Part shown: positions 31,983-44,884 of the stretch, piece after piece
Layout of the letters: each line of letters opens with the position of its first letter
How positions within the stretch are numbered: position 1 is the first letter of the stretch
Origin: Gymnopus androsaceus JB14
Taxonomy: Eukaryota; Basidiomycota; Agaricomycetes; Agaricales; Omphalotaceae
Assembly: GCA_009733575.1 (NCBI GenBank)
Contig: ML769473.1
Coordinates: 153,671-217,670 of the forward strand
Length of the DNA: 64,000 bases
Reading direction: 5' to 3'
Program-made: the position numbers and the translations under genes
The notes under the pieces: generated by a model
Seen by the model: only the letters and a program-made list of their open reading frames with translations
Database searches by the model: none
Told to the model about the DNA's origin: nothing

Positions 31983-32210
31983 GATGAGGAAGAAGAAGAA
32001 AAGGGCGCTAAATTCCATCGCTTTCTTCCCTCGCTTTTCATTTACGCGTCGAATCTTTGGCAGCAAACTGAACTAGCGTCTGAACGCGACTTTATTGACA
32101 TCTGCTTTTGAGGTAGTGTGTACTCTTTTGCAATACATTGGAATAACAACTGATTCAAACCAGACTGCGTCCTCGACCGTCATTTTCGTCTCACTCAAGC
32201 TCTTCTGCTC

Positions 32211-33990
32211 ATGCTCTTTGAACGGTGTAAATTCACCATTCATGACAGTCCTCAGGACCATCCAAGCGCGACTCCACAGATTTCTTCCGAGGAGCTACAG
32301 AGCCTCCTTCGCTCTCCACATGCGTTCTTTCCCCATTCCTACAGAATTCCCGAAGCCCTGGAAAATATAGATGCTGATATCTATCGCTATGATTCTCAGA
32401 TTCGTCGGCTCCATTCAGAGCTTGCCATTCTGCAGAATGAGCGGACGCACGCTCAGAATCAACAGGAAGCATACAGGTCTCTACTGGCTCCAGTTAGGCG
32501 GGTACCTACGGAGATTCTACAGGAGATTTTTGCTTTTTTTGGTGGTGAAGTCCCAAACCGATTGACTGTAAATCGCGTTTCCTTTCCTGGACTATCACTC
32601 ATGGCTGTTTGTACACGCTGGAGGAATGTAGCAGGATCATGCCCTTCTCTGTGGTCCTACATCTTCCTACGAGCTGATGCATTTGACACTGATGATATCA
32701 GTGACCTCGAAGCACTTTGCAGGCCTCTGAAATGGTGTCTTGACCAAGCGGGTCCAACAGTTCCGCTTGACATTGTTTTTGAGGGAACAACAGAACAAGA
32801 CGGTGAAATAGAAGTTTTGAAATTGTTCGTTGCTCAAGCTAGGAGGTGGCGGCATGCGCATTTCTTCACAACGGGGCTTCTGACAGACTTTCAAAATCTT
32901 GGAGTACTCTCAGAAACCAATCTTTCTTCATTAGAATCCCTTTATGTGATGCAGAGTCTTGAATATTACCAGCCAGATATTCAGCTGTTTCAGAAGGCAG
33001 GGAGAAAGTTGACCAAACTTTCTTTTTCTGCCATCGAGGACAGTAATGCGGTTAATGCAATCATTCCTCTATCTCAGATCAAAGATTTGCACCTGGAGGA
33101 TGTTTCCTTCGATTCCGGACTACTACATGCATGCCCTCATCTACAAAAGGTATCCTACATGCTGCATCCTCGAGACGGGGAGGATTTGACATTTCCGGAA
33201 CAAACATCACAAATTGTTCCTTCCCTCAAGATTGCAGCGGACATCACTTCACGACACCATTCTGAGGATTGTGCAGATTCTTTTGGTGCCTTTCTAGATT
33301 CCGCTATTTTTCCAGCTGTGAAGTGGCTACACCTTGCTTTCCGAGGTGTGAATGAATGCGAATGGCACCAATTCAATACTCTGAAATTTACGGAGTTCCT
33401 TCAGCGCTCAAAGTGCTCTCTCACATTCCTTCACATTGAATCCGCGATGATCTCTGATGACGACTTGATAATGGTCCTCATCCATACCCCAGAGCTCCGG
33501 CATTTCACTTTCCACCAAAACCATGAAGAACACAAAGTCAGGATGAATGCGCTCCAACTCGAGTGGGTTTCACCCACCATGGTATTCATTAAACGTCTTC
33601 ACGCCTGTAACGGAATAGACAGCACACCCAGAGATTAATGATAACGCTCTCGTTCCCAAGCTTCAGCACCTCTCGTTGAGGGTGTTTGGGGATTGGTTCA
33701 ACGATGACCGCCTATTCATCGACGTTGTTCGTTCTCGTTTGGTGCTGGATCCTCGTATCAGCGTCGAGCGATTAAAGTCGGTGGAATTGAAGATTTTGGG
33801 GCGTGTTTTGGATGATGAGGTGTACGAGTCGTTGACGCAGTTAGATGGCAAAGGGATTCGGGTGGAAGTATTTGGTGACTGGCAATGTTCTGCGCGGCGC
33901 CCTCCCGATGCTTTGCCACCTCTCATTGAGGGTTGGCGCGGGGAGGAACCGGATGGCCAGCGAATGGCCAGGATATGCGGGTGGAAGTAG
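32211..33990 (+). CDS. F-box protein with N-terminal coiled coil (apparent 1-nt frame break)
   Basis: An intronless first part (32211-33638) has the typical basidiomycete arrangement. A heptad-like IYRYDSQIRRLHSELAILQNE precedes RRVPTEILQEIFAFF, which is the F-box; CTRWRNVAGSCPSLWS and a Leu-rich body follow. At 33620-33640 the frame ends GIDSTPRD-stop. The next frame reads EINDNALVPKLQHLSLRVFG and continues to a stop at 33990. This is what the family shows after the CNGID motif, so a 1-nt indel in AGCACACCCAG is likely. Unbroken, the protein would be about 590 residues and act as an SCF substrate receptor. The first in-frame start is taken; an internal Met is possible. Confidence 0.65.
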
Positions 33991-34171
33991 ATATGTATGA
34001 GTAACAATTTCTAGCTATATCCTGCACTCCGTATTATACATCGCGATCTACTGAGGGCCGAAAGCGCCCGGGCGTCAATGTCCACACGACAATTTCACAT
34101 GTTTACATACATCCTTTCTTCATGCTGCTCTCATCTTGCTCTCAACTCTCGTTTTAGTACATCTCGATGCA

Positions 34172-36669
34172 ATGGTCAAGAACTGGGACACGTATTCCAG
34201 GCAAGGACTCGACTTGGCACAATCTGCTGCATCTGTTGGTTTTTCCGCGGCCAAGACAGGAACAAAGCTCGGGGTACGAAGCTTAGTTTTGGGGAAGAGT
34301 TGTTCTAATCGATATTCCAGTTTGCTGTTACTAGGGGGATTACTTCTACAGCTGTTGGCCTAACTACTACTGCGGTCGACTACGCTTTCTTTGGTGGTTT
34401 CCCCGTCACTAGACCTATCGTTGGAGGCACCGTTTCAACAGCAATTGAACTAATCGAACGATTGACTCTTGCACCTATCCATTTTCGGAGAGTATATTAC
34501 CTCCACGTCTGTTATAGCTGCTCATAGCTCTATCAACGTCCTTTCCGTCATCTTTCCTGGAAGCCACGAGGCTTCTTTTTCGCTGGCGTCTTTCATCACC
34601 CTCGTGAAACGCGAATGGAATGAGCATGGAGAGAGCTTGCCCGAGAAACAATTCGGTCTAACATCTATTGCTCGTGCCATAGTCGCCTGGGTTGCTCTTC
34701 AGGGCGTTACGCAGGAATGGCAGGAACGTCAATGGTTCAAGCATTTGAAAGAGATCGACGTTAAAGAGCCACCTAAGCCTTTTGATTCACTGCGAAGTAG
34801 AAAGTATGTTGTACTCTGGAGTCGAGACTTAAGCTGACCCATACTATAGAGGCTCTCGGATACGCGTCACCTCGGACGTGATATTTCCTGGCAATCTCGG
34901 TCAGCTACTCGTTGCTGACATAGGCGAAGCACCCAAACGCGCTCAAACCATCTTTTCTCTCGCGACTACTGCTATCAATGGAAGGGTACCCACCTCCGTT
35001 CCAAAGATCCATGTCGCAAAGGTTACCCCAAGAAGGCTTTCTAATACTGAATTAAAGGTCGAGCTTCGCCGACTTTCCAAGATGGTATTAGCAGGCTATG
35101 GAGGTGCCAGTTTACTCTTCTTCGGAGTCCCCCTGTCTTCATCTGCAGGGGGGAAGATCTCCTCAGGCTCTCCTCAGGCGAAAGCCGAAGAGGCTCAACT
35201 CGCGAATGCGGTCAATGCTTCCGAAGCTGAAGCAGAGGGTGATGGTTCACAACCTGAAAACGTTCACGAAGAAGACTATTCATGGTGGGACGTGTTGCTC
35301 GGTAGACATGATCATGAAATACTTGCCAAATCCGCCAAAGATCCTAATGAGAGCAGTAAAGCGGATATTAAGATTGGTCGAGAGCATCTTATGCCCAGGT
35401 ACTGGGTTCTCACAGACCATTCACGCGAGCAGGTGGTGCTCATTCTACGAGGTACGCAGTCTCATCGTTTAAACAATGAATCTCTAACCATTTCGTATCA
35501 GGAACAATGTCCTTGAATGAAATTGCGGTTGATTTAACGTGCCAACCGGAGGAGTTTGAGCCCGCAACTACTGAGGAACAAGAAACTCCCATTCCCGGTC
35601 AATTTCACTTCCCAAAACAAGCTTCGGCAAGTTCCACCTCTTCATCGATGCCTACGAAACGATATACAGTTCACGGTGGCATGTTGCGTATGGCTCGAGC
35701 GATGGGAGATATTGGAAAACCTGTGCAACTCGCGGTTCACGAAGCACTGTATAGGAATCCGGATTATGGTGTGTAGGATCTCATGCAATCCTACCGTACT
35801 GTTGGTTTATAGACATGCTATAGGTCTAGTAATTTGTGGCCACAGTCTCGGGGCAGGGGTAGCGGCTATGCTGGGACTTGTGAGTGTCTCATTGGATCTG
35901 TGTTTTGTATCAGGAACTCATTCGATATGAAGATGTGGGCAGATCCAAAAACTTGTCTCACTGTTCATGCAAGCGGGCTTCCCATAAATCGTAAAGTTTC
36001 TGTATACTGCTTTGCTCCACCGTAAGTACGTATACTTTTAGAGTTTTATCTTGCTCATCTACCGTAACTAGTGCTCTCACGGATGCAGCTCTTGGCAAAC
36101 TAGCGGAAAAGTTGATCGTCTCTTTCGTTTATTCTCATGATGTCGTCGCACGATTGAGCTTGGGCTCTGTGAGAGACTTGAAGAATGCCGCTAGCTGGTT
36201 GTGTGAAGGAGATCAGCAGGATGCAGGTTACAGTGAGGTTACGGCTCGTGCCAGTAAGTGGAAGGCTGGGAAGGGCTCGCCAGACGATCCTCATTGGGTG
36301 ATTCGAGATTAGCCTGATTTTCTTTCTCGCACAAACTGATATCAGAATCTTTTAGTTCATCGCCATTCGCAAGACACTAGAAGCCAATATGCAAATGTCC
36401 AACACGTTCCCTCCTGGTCGTGTCTTGTGGGCTTTGCGAGAAAGCGACTTGCATCCTTCCCATCGACTGGATACTTCTTCATCTGGGCCTGACAAGCTCA
36501 GACTATTTGAAGTTATGGACGTCGCGGCAGTCTTTTCGCAAATTGTATTTGCTAAGGATATGCTCGGGTGAGTGGTCAGTTGTTTGAAAATCCGTATGTT
36601 TTCTGACAATAATACCTCAGAGCGCATTTGCCACACAAGTACGATAGCGTCTTGCATGATTTGCTTTGA
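34172..36669 (+). CDS. Class 3 lipase, sn1-specific diacylglycerol lipase-like
   Basis: A membrane-associated lipase acting on diacylglycerol or related esters. Starting at 34172 (VKNWDTYSRQGLDLAQ), the N-terminal half is rich in short hydrophobic helices. The alpha/beta-hydrolase domain has VLILRGT, VICGHSLGAGVAAMLGL with the nucleophile Ser in GHSLG, FVYSHDVVARLS with the catalytic Asp, and AHLPHKYDSVLHDLL with the likely His. An acidic linker (EAEAEGDGSQPE) precedes the catalytic core. Introns at 34273-34318, 34804-34850, 35452-35502, 35770-35821 and others join in frame. The frame slips once, at CATTTTCGG near 34482-34490, where one T fewer in the T run rejoins APIHFGEYITSTS. This is probably an indel in a homopolymer. 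Confidence 0.8.
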
Positions 36670-36769
36670 TTAGCACTGTACACATAGACTGTATTGATAG
36701 ACCTATATCGCATTATAATATTAATACATTTGTAGTACGTCAACGCGTTTTGAATTCAAAAATGGTAGT

Positions 36770-37235
36770 TTAGTCTTGGTCCGATTGGTCTCTGGGTCTG
36801 TACTTGATTCCCCGACTTTCTAGTTCAGCTTCGACGTCTTCCGGTACCCGGCCTTTGACGCGAACGGCGTACATGCCACGAGCATATTTTGCTGGAACAC
36901 CATGAGTCAAAGAAACTATGACCGAAACACATGAACTACATACCAGTTCGCTGCCAACGAGCAACCCAACTTGTTTCAGGATCTATCACTGCAATAACTC
37001 CATCGAATGAGGCTGTAGTGCATGACAGAATACGATCTGGGTTATCTTTCAACTGCAAAATGGAATGAGAATGAGGTATAGCCATTATTTCGACGCGCAC
37101 CTGAAGGATTTCTTCACAATTGGGACAGCCAATGCTCCGAAAGTCGTTGGATGTTTGGATAAGAGAGCAGAGGAGGCATGAGCGTAAATGCCGGCTTTTC
37201 GATTGAGGGATTATAGCACTGACAGGGTCGCTCAT
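36770..37235 (-). CDS. SPT4: Transcription elongation factor SPT4
   Basis: The small zinc-finger partner of SPT5 that keeps RNA polymerase II processive. The ATG at 37235 gives SDPVSAIIPQ, then LRSCLLCSLIQTSNDFRSIGCPNCEE, whose CxxC...CxxC holds zinc. Exon 2 has SCTTASFDGVIAVIDPETSW and exon 3 KYARGMYAVRVKGRVPEDV. Two GT-AG introns join in frame; the stop is at 36770 and the length (about 120 residues) matches the family. Confident. Confidence 0.93.
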
Positions 37236-37363
37236 CGTGGTTTAAGTTTGAGAGCTGAATAATTTAGACGCCCACATCAGGGCAAAGCGCTGGCGGCGCG
37301 TAAGCAACTTTCTTTCGACCTTGATCCTTCTGCGAGTAGTTCTTCGCATATTTCTCCCTTCAC

Positions 37364-38686
37364 ATGAAAAATGTTGGACAGCAGATGACTTCGGGTACGT
37401 ATCCTGATTTTTCAGCTGGCGGAATCTCACCCGCATCTCAAAGGCGCCTTGTCTGGCTTGGCTTCGACGATCGCCCTCCAACCATGTACGCTTCAATGCT
37501 ACTGAAGCTTATATTCTCACTAGAATTCTTGCAGTTGACCTCTTGAAAACACGGCTGCAGCAAGGAGACAGCGCGAAGCATTCCAAGTATGTTCCATGGT
37601 ATCTCACTGGATGAAATGCTTGAATCGACTTTGCTACTTGTAGCATATCCATTCTACAAGCTACTAGAAATGTTCTCGACTCCAATGGAATACGTGGACT
37701 GTGGAGAGGGACAGCGGCCTCGCTGATACGGTACGCGGATGATCTGTTGTCGCGGGATGGTGCTTCGTTTAACGCCAAATCTCAGCAATGTCCCTGGAGT
37801 AGCTCTATACATGACCAGCTTGACTCAGCTTCGCTCTGTCATGGCTTCTTCCCGCTACTTCACTGTCCCAGTCACTCAAGACCGTTTACATTCCTCACAC
37901 GATTCTGTGCTACCGAAACTCACAAACACTGGGAATCTTGTTGCGGGAGCGTCGACTAGAGTGGCAGTAGGGTTTTTTTTGAACCCTCTAACACTATTGA
38001 AAGCAAGGTTTGAAGTGTGAACAGTTTTTTTTGCGTTCAGAGATTGGAATCGCTGAAGCAATTGTTTCAAGAGCAATATTTATGCATATCAAACGCTTTC
38101 TGGGGCATTCGTTTCCATTGTTCGTTCAGGTCCTGCTGAACTACTACGAGGTGTATCTGCCGCCTCGCTACGGGATGCTCCTTATGCTGGCATTTTCGTC
38201 GTGTTTTATGAAAGTTTCAAGCGCAATGCCTGTAAGTACTATCTCTTCAGGATGAGCCAATGATTCATGTTTCGCAGCTATGATTGTCTCCCCTACTTCC
38301 AACAGCCAATCTTCGATGCTACACAGTGCTTCGGCGGCAGCAGCAGGTGCATTAGCAACTCTGGCGACCCATCCTTTTGACGTTGTAAAGGTGCTTCGGC
38401 TCGTTTCCGACGCGGTGTTTCTCTTCTAGACTGACAAGTATTCTAGACCAAGCTCCAAGTGCGCACTGAGAACCAGTATCATGGTTTCCTGTCGACAGTG
38501 AAGACTATTTGGAAGGTGGGTATTTCCTGGCTTGCGTGTAAATCTCATCTCAATATTCACCGCCCTCAGCATCGTGGAATCCGTGGTTATTTCGACGGTG
38601 CTTCTCTTCGGCTGTCTCGAAAAGTCCTGAGCTCAGCTATTGGTTGGGCAGTGTACGAGTTCGTCTTGATGGCTATATGGACTTGA
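37364..38686 (+). CDS. Mitochondrial glycine carrier (SLC25A38/Hem25-like)
   Basis: An inner-membrane carrier that imports glycine for haem synthesis. Three mitochondrial-carrier repeats are seen through their signatures PFDLLKTRLQQ, PLTLLKARFE and PFDVVKTKLQ. Flanking segments are HPHLKGALSGLASTIALQ, GIRGLWRGTAASLIRNVPG, GPAELLRGVSAASLRDAPYAG and ALATLATHPFD, and the end is GWAVYEFVLMAIWT. About seven short introns join in frame; the join at RFE then SNIYAYQTLSGAF needs an intron of about 54 nt. The N-terminal exon is the weak point. Met-Lys-Asn at 37364 would splice via a GTTGGA donor to LAESHPHLKG. The family name rests on the Hem25-type motifs; other carriers of this branch remain possible. 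Confidence 0.85.
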
Positions 38687-39503
38687 GAAGAACTACTACA
38701 GAACACATGGACATTAGTATACACAGGGGACTTGTATGTACTTAATTGTATAAGACGCGTAGATCTTCATAAAGTGGCGCCAGGCAGCAGGCTTCTGGCA
38801 GGCTTGCAGCTTCTTGATCTTGTACTTGACTTTCATCTCTTCGGCTATACTTCGACTCGATTTGCATTTCCGTTTAAATCTCTCTTATGGAGGTCTCGGG
38901 CTTCACCAGGGACATCTGAAAAGCTCCCATCGTTCTTCTATACCCGCCCAGTCAACTTCAGAATCCAACCAAGCGGTCGTTTGACATCGCGCATGCTACA
39001 GCGTTCGGGTCTGTTGATTTTTGTAGACTTCATTATTTCTTCGGTCCTTCCGTAGAAAAGGAACTCGAGTTACTTAGTTCTGATCTTGCCTGCTCCACTA
39101 ATTTCTAAAACGGCGATGGTCATGCACCATCTATGTATGCAAAGGTTAGCCCCGGGTCACGGTGCGCAATACCACGTCGGTTTTTGCGTTAGAGTTGGAG
39201 CGTACAACTTGGCTCGAAATACCGATGTCAGGACTCTCGGTTTGAATTTTAGAGGCCGCGATTCCTCGTAATCTCTGACAGCTAGTCTCCCACTATTTGC
39301 TTCTTGCCATCTGTGGTGTACGGGTCTCGCTTCTAGGCTCGATCATTCTATCTGCTGGAAGTCTCAAGTCCTACTCAACCTTCCGCGAGCAATGTCCGCG
39401 AGCACTTCTCTGTCACTTGTCGGTCAAGTTTGCTACCTCTTGGGTTTGGATAAAAGGGATGTCCTGTGGCCCTTTATTCCTCACTCCGTCTTTCTTTCTC
39501 GAC
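38687..39503. other. Intergenic region
   Basis: It lies between the carrier and the WSC gene and contains only short unsupported frames. It is the likely promoter of the WSC gene. Confidence 0.35.
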
Positions 39504-41564
39504 ATGTACGGTCTCTTGGCTTTCTCATTCTTGACCTCTGTCGTGAGTTCTCTCTCCGGCGTCTTTTCTCTATTCACTGAAGAAATGTCTTCCCAGCTCG
39601 CCACACCAGCTCTACAGACACGAAACATATGGGAGCTGCCTTATTACAGGTCTTACAATCTTCAAGGTTGCTACAGGTCAATTTAAATGCTGCTGTTCAC
39701 GTCTCGCAACTAATATCCTCCCCACAGCGAGTCCTCCAATTGGGGCCACCTCACTTACACAGCTTGGCAGAACAACAGCACTAACAGTGCAGAGACATGT
39801 ATCGACGCTTGTAGTGCAGCCGTATACTCTTTTGCTGCTCTTTCAAATGGGAGCGCATGCTGTACGCGCGCATTGACGAGCGATCATCACATACTGACCT
39901 CTTCAAATAACAGATTGCGGAAACAGCTCCGATACCAGCACTCCGGCGAACTGTAGTTCGTTGTGCTCGGGGAATCCTGGAGAGATTTGTGGTGGTCCCA
40001 ACACTGTCACTCTCTACCAGAACGCTAGTCGCGTCGAATGCGCTGTTGGTTATCCATCCATTGGTTGTTATGCGTGAGTTGCTCTTCTCTGGTCTTGTAT
40101 TTGCACTGCTGACGTGCAGAACCCGCACACATTGATAGAGAGAACGACTGGCGGTAAGCAATTATTTATCTTCTTGTACTGTAATTAAATAAATAATTTG
40201 CTCACCAGGTCTGGAGGTCAGCCCCGCCTTCTTACGACCCAGCTCACTATTGCGAACTTGACGGTTGAAAAATGTATCAGCGCATGCCGTGCCGATGAGT
40301 ATGTTTTCGCTGGTGTTGAATATGGTAGCGTATGTTTCAAGTCTTTTACCAGCTAGTCTTCCTTGGCTGATTTCCTCTTGTCCATGCAGCAATGCTGTAA
40401 GTAGTTTCTTTCCCTTCAAGTTGATCGAAGTGAATGCTTTCTTTGCAGTTTGCGGCAATGTAACGGACGTCGAAGCGTCGGAATGGACCGAAGCTTCTAC
40501 TGACGATTGTTCAATGCCATGTGATGGCAATACTGGAGAGGCGTGTGGTGGAGGCGAGAACTACGGTACAATTATTGTTTACAAGTTCGTGTTCCTCAGT
40601 CCCTTCTCCTAGATTTGTCACATTGCTCATCCCTTACAGCCTAACCGACACATGTCCATCGTCCGGTGGTACCGGGGGGTCTGGAACCGGTTCTGGTAGT
40701 GCGACTACAACTACAGCAACAACCACCGTGATAGTTACAGCGACGACTACAACGACAAAAACTACCACTGGGACAACGACGGGAACAGGGTCGAGTAGTG
40801 GAGACCCCGTTATCACTACGACCAAGACTGCCACTACAACTATAACTACGACCGCGACGACGACTGACAGTTCGGGAACTGGGACGGGAGCTGGTGATTC
40901 AAGTAGTGGTGCCTCTACTACTGCGGCCACTACTGTAACGAAGACTTCCACTGTCACTGCGACGGCCACAGCGACAGCGACTGGAAGTTCGGGGACGGGA
41001 GGTGGTTCGACTGGTACTGCGGCTACTACTACGACCAAGACTGCCACTACAACTATCACTACGACGGCGACGGCGACAAGTACCGGAAGCGGGAAAGGAT
41101 GGGCTCTGAAAGGCTGCTACTTGTAGGTATCTCGCAATTCCAAATTCAATTTGTTCTCTGATAAATTCAACAAACATCCAGGGACCTACTTCTGTACGCA
41201 CTTTGATTCCGTTTTCGCCACAAATACTGCTAACAGCTACATATTCTGAAGACTTTTAGATGAAATCCTTGGAGTTATTGGTCTCAATGGTGTGCCTCTG
41301 ACAGCTGAAGTGTGCCAGCTTACGTGCCAAAAAGCTGGGTATAACGTATGCGGTCTCTCAGAGGGAACTTGCTGTGAGCCATTTCCGGTCGAGCTGACTT
41401 CGCCTATGGACTAAATCTGTATTTCGCTAGACTGTGGTTTGATTGGTGCTCTCGATAGGATCGTGAGCAATCTTATACCTGGGGTGTGCAACGCGAAATG
41501 TCCAGGAAATAGCGCAGAGATCTGTGGTGGACCGGGTTCCTGTTCGGTGTATTATTATCAGTGA
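39504..41564 (+). CDS. Multi-WSC-domain, Thr-rich surface protein (joins partly unresolved)
   Basis: ATG at 39504 with a signal peptide (YGLLAFSFLTSVVSS). WSC domain 1 starts NLQGCYSESSNWG and has CGNSSD and CGGPNTVTLYQ. Domain 2 begins near IGCY, carries VEYGSQCFCGNV across a 7-nt microexon (40390-40396) and ends MPCDGNTGEACGGGENY. A Thr/Ser/Gly linker of about 140 residues with internal repeats (TTTKTATTTITTTATTT twice) is O-glycosylation-prone. Domain 3 begins GWALKGCYL, contains CQLTCQKAGYNVCG and ends near 41564 at CGGPGSCSVYYQ. WSC domains bind carbohydrate at the wall. Exon joins near 40077-40130 and 41200-41275 do not keep frame with the donors I see, so an indel or a missed intron remains. 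Confidence 0.65.
40390..40396 (+). other. 7-nt microexon in the WSC gene
   Basis: CAATGCT lies between acceptor ATGCAG and donor GTAAGT. Together with the flanking exons it restores GSQCFCGN, the conserved Cys pair of the WSC domain. Confidence 0.6.
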
Positions 41565-42669
41565 TCGGGTAACGACTACGGTCCATCTTGAACAGTTTTT
41601 CACCTGTAGGCATGGCCATTTTTCTTGAACCACTTTCGATTCTTTACTCGATTGTATCGATGCCTCTTCTATCTCTATAAATGATTTTCTTCAGTTCAAC
41701 TTTGGGATAAAAAATGGTACGCGGCCGCCGTAGTCCGAACGCCAAAGTTTCTCCGGAGTATAAAAGCTAGCTCTACGCAGGAAGACAGATTTTCCAGACT
41801 TTCCCCCATTTTTCCCCGCCCCCGAACTTTGCTCGAGCTTGCTCCCCCGCCTTGAGCTTCGATGACTAGCCCTTCGGCTTTGTCTTTCGAAGCTGTATAG
41901 CTAATTCGCCTTTACTGGTATGTCAACCCCCATTCCAATAGTTGAAATGTCGTTGCTTATATTTATCATTGAAAGACCCAAGAGCTCCCCAGGTTTTCTA
42001 GTGGGGACACATGTTTCAAACAATATTTTCCTTGATTGTCCGACTTTGCAGATCATTTCGTCGACATCGCTGTCTCCCTACCTACAGGTCCAAATTATTC
42101 TAGTCTCCTGTCCCTCCGCCGTTTCAGGCTGCGGAGGTGCGGTCATGGACGCCCGCTAGGGTTGGTAATGGCATCGACGAGTCGGGACTTGGCCTGCAGC
42201 CATCTGGTGTGTGGTCCATTGTATTCCCAATGTCTTTTTCCTCACTGAATTTATTTAAGTTCACGGCTTCAGCACCCCTGGCACGTCGACTGTGAGTGTT
42301 GGCAACCCCCACCATGCTCAACGTTCTTCCGCAACGTGACACAGGCACAAGGCGCGCCGACGCGCATAGCTCCTAATTCCCTCCAAGCCATACCTCGGGA
42401 TCCTTTCACTCGAAATTCAACCTAACTTGTGCATGCATAAAAGGAAGAGGTTAAAAGCCAGCTTCAAATGAGGATCAGAACCACTCAAAGTTATGGATTT
42501 TCAGGCAGAATGGCGGTGAACAGTTGCGGACGTACGATCGATCATGACCTCACTGCACGGAAAAACTTTTATCCCATTCGAATACGTTCGAAAGGACATA
42601 TAAGTGGGGAGCCTTTTTACCGCCCCTTCACCACACTCATCTTCACTTCTTACGACTGCATCTTGAACT
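41565..42669. promoter_or_regulatory. Long upstream region of the hexose-type transporter
   Basis: An 1.1-kb gene-free stretch. TATAAG occurs at 42599-42604, about 66 nt upstream of the ATG at 42670. A second TATAAAAG is at about 41759-41766. A long non-coding upstream is common for sugar-regulated transporters; no operator was identified. Confidence 0.35.
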
Positions 42670-44576
42670 ATGGGTGGAGGCGCAGCTGCTGGAGATCTTA
42701 GCTGGAATGTATTCGCAAAGGAGTATCGTCGACCACTACTTTTCTGTTCGATAGCAGTAGTAGGAGCCATTCTGTATGGATGTGAGTAATGAATCTTCCT
42801 CACCCTTCTTAATTGTAGCTAATCTCGTTTGTAGATGACGGAACGTACTATACAAGCATTCTTGACATGACAAAGTTCAATAATGACTATGGCGTTCCTA
42901 CAACGAATGCCGATGGAACTGTAACATACGCAATTACGTCCCAGGATAAATCGCTGGTTCGTGTATCTTTGACAATGTTCCAGGAAAGGTTCTGAGGATC
43001 ATTTTAGACCACATCGATCGTACAAGCAGGGGAAGTTGTGGGCTCTCTAATTGCGGGTCCCATTGGAGACTGGGGAGGTAGGAGGATGGGCATGTTTGTC
43101 GCCTGCTTCCTCGTTACTATTGGTGTCATTATCCAAATTTCGGTAGCTGGAAGTATTGCGTGAGTACAAGCGTCTTTTCGTCGTATATTCGTCAACTTAT
43201 CTCCTCCTCAGTGCACTTACTACTGGCCGTGCAGTCCTCGGTATGGGAATCGGTTGTATTTCGAACGCTGTGCCAATGTACCTTTCCGAGGCAAGTATTT
43301 GTTCTCCTGGTTTCAAACTTTTCATTAACATACGTCGGATAGATCCCTCCAGTTGCTATTCGTGGTTCTATCGTCGGAAGTTGGCAGCTCATGTTGGCTA
43401 TCGGTCAAGTCATCGGTGCCTGCGTCGGCCAAGGTGTCAAAGACCGAATGGACACTGGCGCGTACCGTATTCCTATGGGTATCAACCTCGGCATCGTCCT
43501 CCTCCTCTCCACAGGCGCTATGTGGATTCCGGAATCTCCTCGTTGGCTGTTCTCGAAAGGCAGAGAGGAGGAAACCATCAAGGCTCTCGAACGAGTGAAC
43601 GCAGACCAACCCAACGTCGCTGAAGCCGTCCAAGAACAATTCATCTTGTACGTCAAGGCAAGGGACGAAGAACAAGAAATAGCTGGTAAAGAGCCTTCTC
43701 GCTGGTCCGATCTGTTCCATGGCACCACCCGTCGCAAGTTTATCTGCGCTGTAGGGATTCTGATTGCACAACAAATCGGGGGTGTGCAATTCATCTTTTC
43801 GTACACGACGACGTTCTTGTCAGGAGTTGGAATCGAAAATGCATTTTTGATTACTATTATCGTCGATATTGTGGAGGTGATTGGAGTAATTGTGTCGTTT
43901 TTCCTCGTCAATCGGTTTGGGCGGAGGCCGCTTTTGTTGGTTACGTCGACGTTTATGACTATATTCCTTTTGGTATGTTTCTCTCTTTAACTCGAATTGG
44001 GGTTTGCTCATGCTGCTGCTCTAGATCGTTGGTGCAATGGGCAGTCTTCACGGTCACCGTACCGCCGCTCAAAACAATCTCATCGCCGCCGGCATCATCC
44101 TCTACGTCTTCTTCTTCAACTTGGCCTGGGGTCCTCTTGCATGGGTCATCGCCACCGAACTCTCCGTAGGAAAGAACAGACAAAAAATCATGTCAGTCGG
44201 TACAGCCTGTTTCTGGATATCAGCTTTCGTCGTAACATTTACCATGCCTTACCTGTATGATGCTTCCGAGGCGAATTTGGAAGCACAGATTGGATATATC
44301 TATGCGGGAGGATCGATCATTGGCATGGTGTTTGTGTATTATTGTATTCCGGAGACGCTGGGGAGGAGTTTGGAGGAGATTAATCGTGAGTTTTTTTGTG
44401 TTTGGAGGTGCGTTGTTTACTGACCGTCATGCGTAGATATGATGGATGCGAAGATTCCTACCCATGAATGGGGAACGTATGATTTAAATAGGGATGTGGA
44501 GAGAGAGGCGATTAAGAAGAATGGTGCTCAGGTTGAGCATATTGATCATCCGGGTGCTCCTGAGAAGGTCGTGTAG
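42670..44576 (+). CDS. MFS hexose/monosaccharide transporter
   Basis: A plasma-membrane sugar-proton symporter of the SP family, about 540 residues with 12 predicted helices. Signatures seen: LYGYDGTYYTSI in the first helix, GPIGDWGGRRMGM, GMGIGCISNAVPMYLSE then GSWQLMLAIGQ, IPESPRWLFSKGRE, IAQQIGGVQFI, NRFGRRPLLL, LAWGPLAWVIATE and YCIPETLGRSLEEIN. Short introns fall after YDG-type and other conserved points, and the joins keep frame to the stop at 44574-44576. The loop between helices 6 and 7 is of normal size. Substrate cannot be named from sequence; glucose, galactose and xylose transporters share this pattern. Confidence 0.88.
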
Positions 44577-44884
44577 AGTACGGAGCCAGAGGAAGACTGT
44601 AACGAACGCATTACGCACCTAATGATATACCTCTAAAAGACGCGCTGCGTCAATTCATAAATCAAACACGATTACTTGTCGGACTTGTACTATGGACTGG
44701 TACAATACTAGGTAATATATACAGTATGTACCCCAGTTCAAACAACAGACACACAGATGTAGGAACGTAATGACAGTAAGTAAATATATGTAGTAGTTAT
44801 AGAGCAAGTAGAAATCGATAATACCAAGCACAACTAACGAAATGTACGGTCAAGAAGTAAATAGAGAATAAACACACTCTTGGC
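44577..44884. other. Convergent 3' intergenic region
   Basis: A 308-bp gap between the transporter and the glycosidase stop codons. It is AT-rich and no gene is seen. Confidence 0.4.

Noticed and set aside
32073..32261. Short minus-strand frame upstream of the F-box genes
   Set aside because: It is short, with no conserved motif, and overlaps the start of the + strand F-box gene.
36100..36294. Minus-strand frame in the lipase gene
   Set aside because: It is antisense to the exon containing SHDVVARLS with its catalytic Asp.
40634..41059. Val-rich minus-strand reading frame
   Set aside because: It is the antisense of the Thr-rich repeat of the WSC gene; ACN codons read backwards give GTN (Val).
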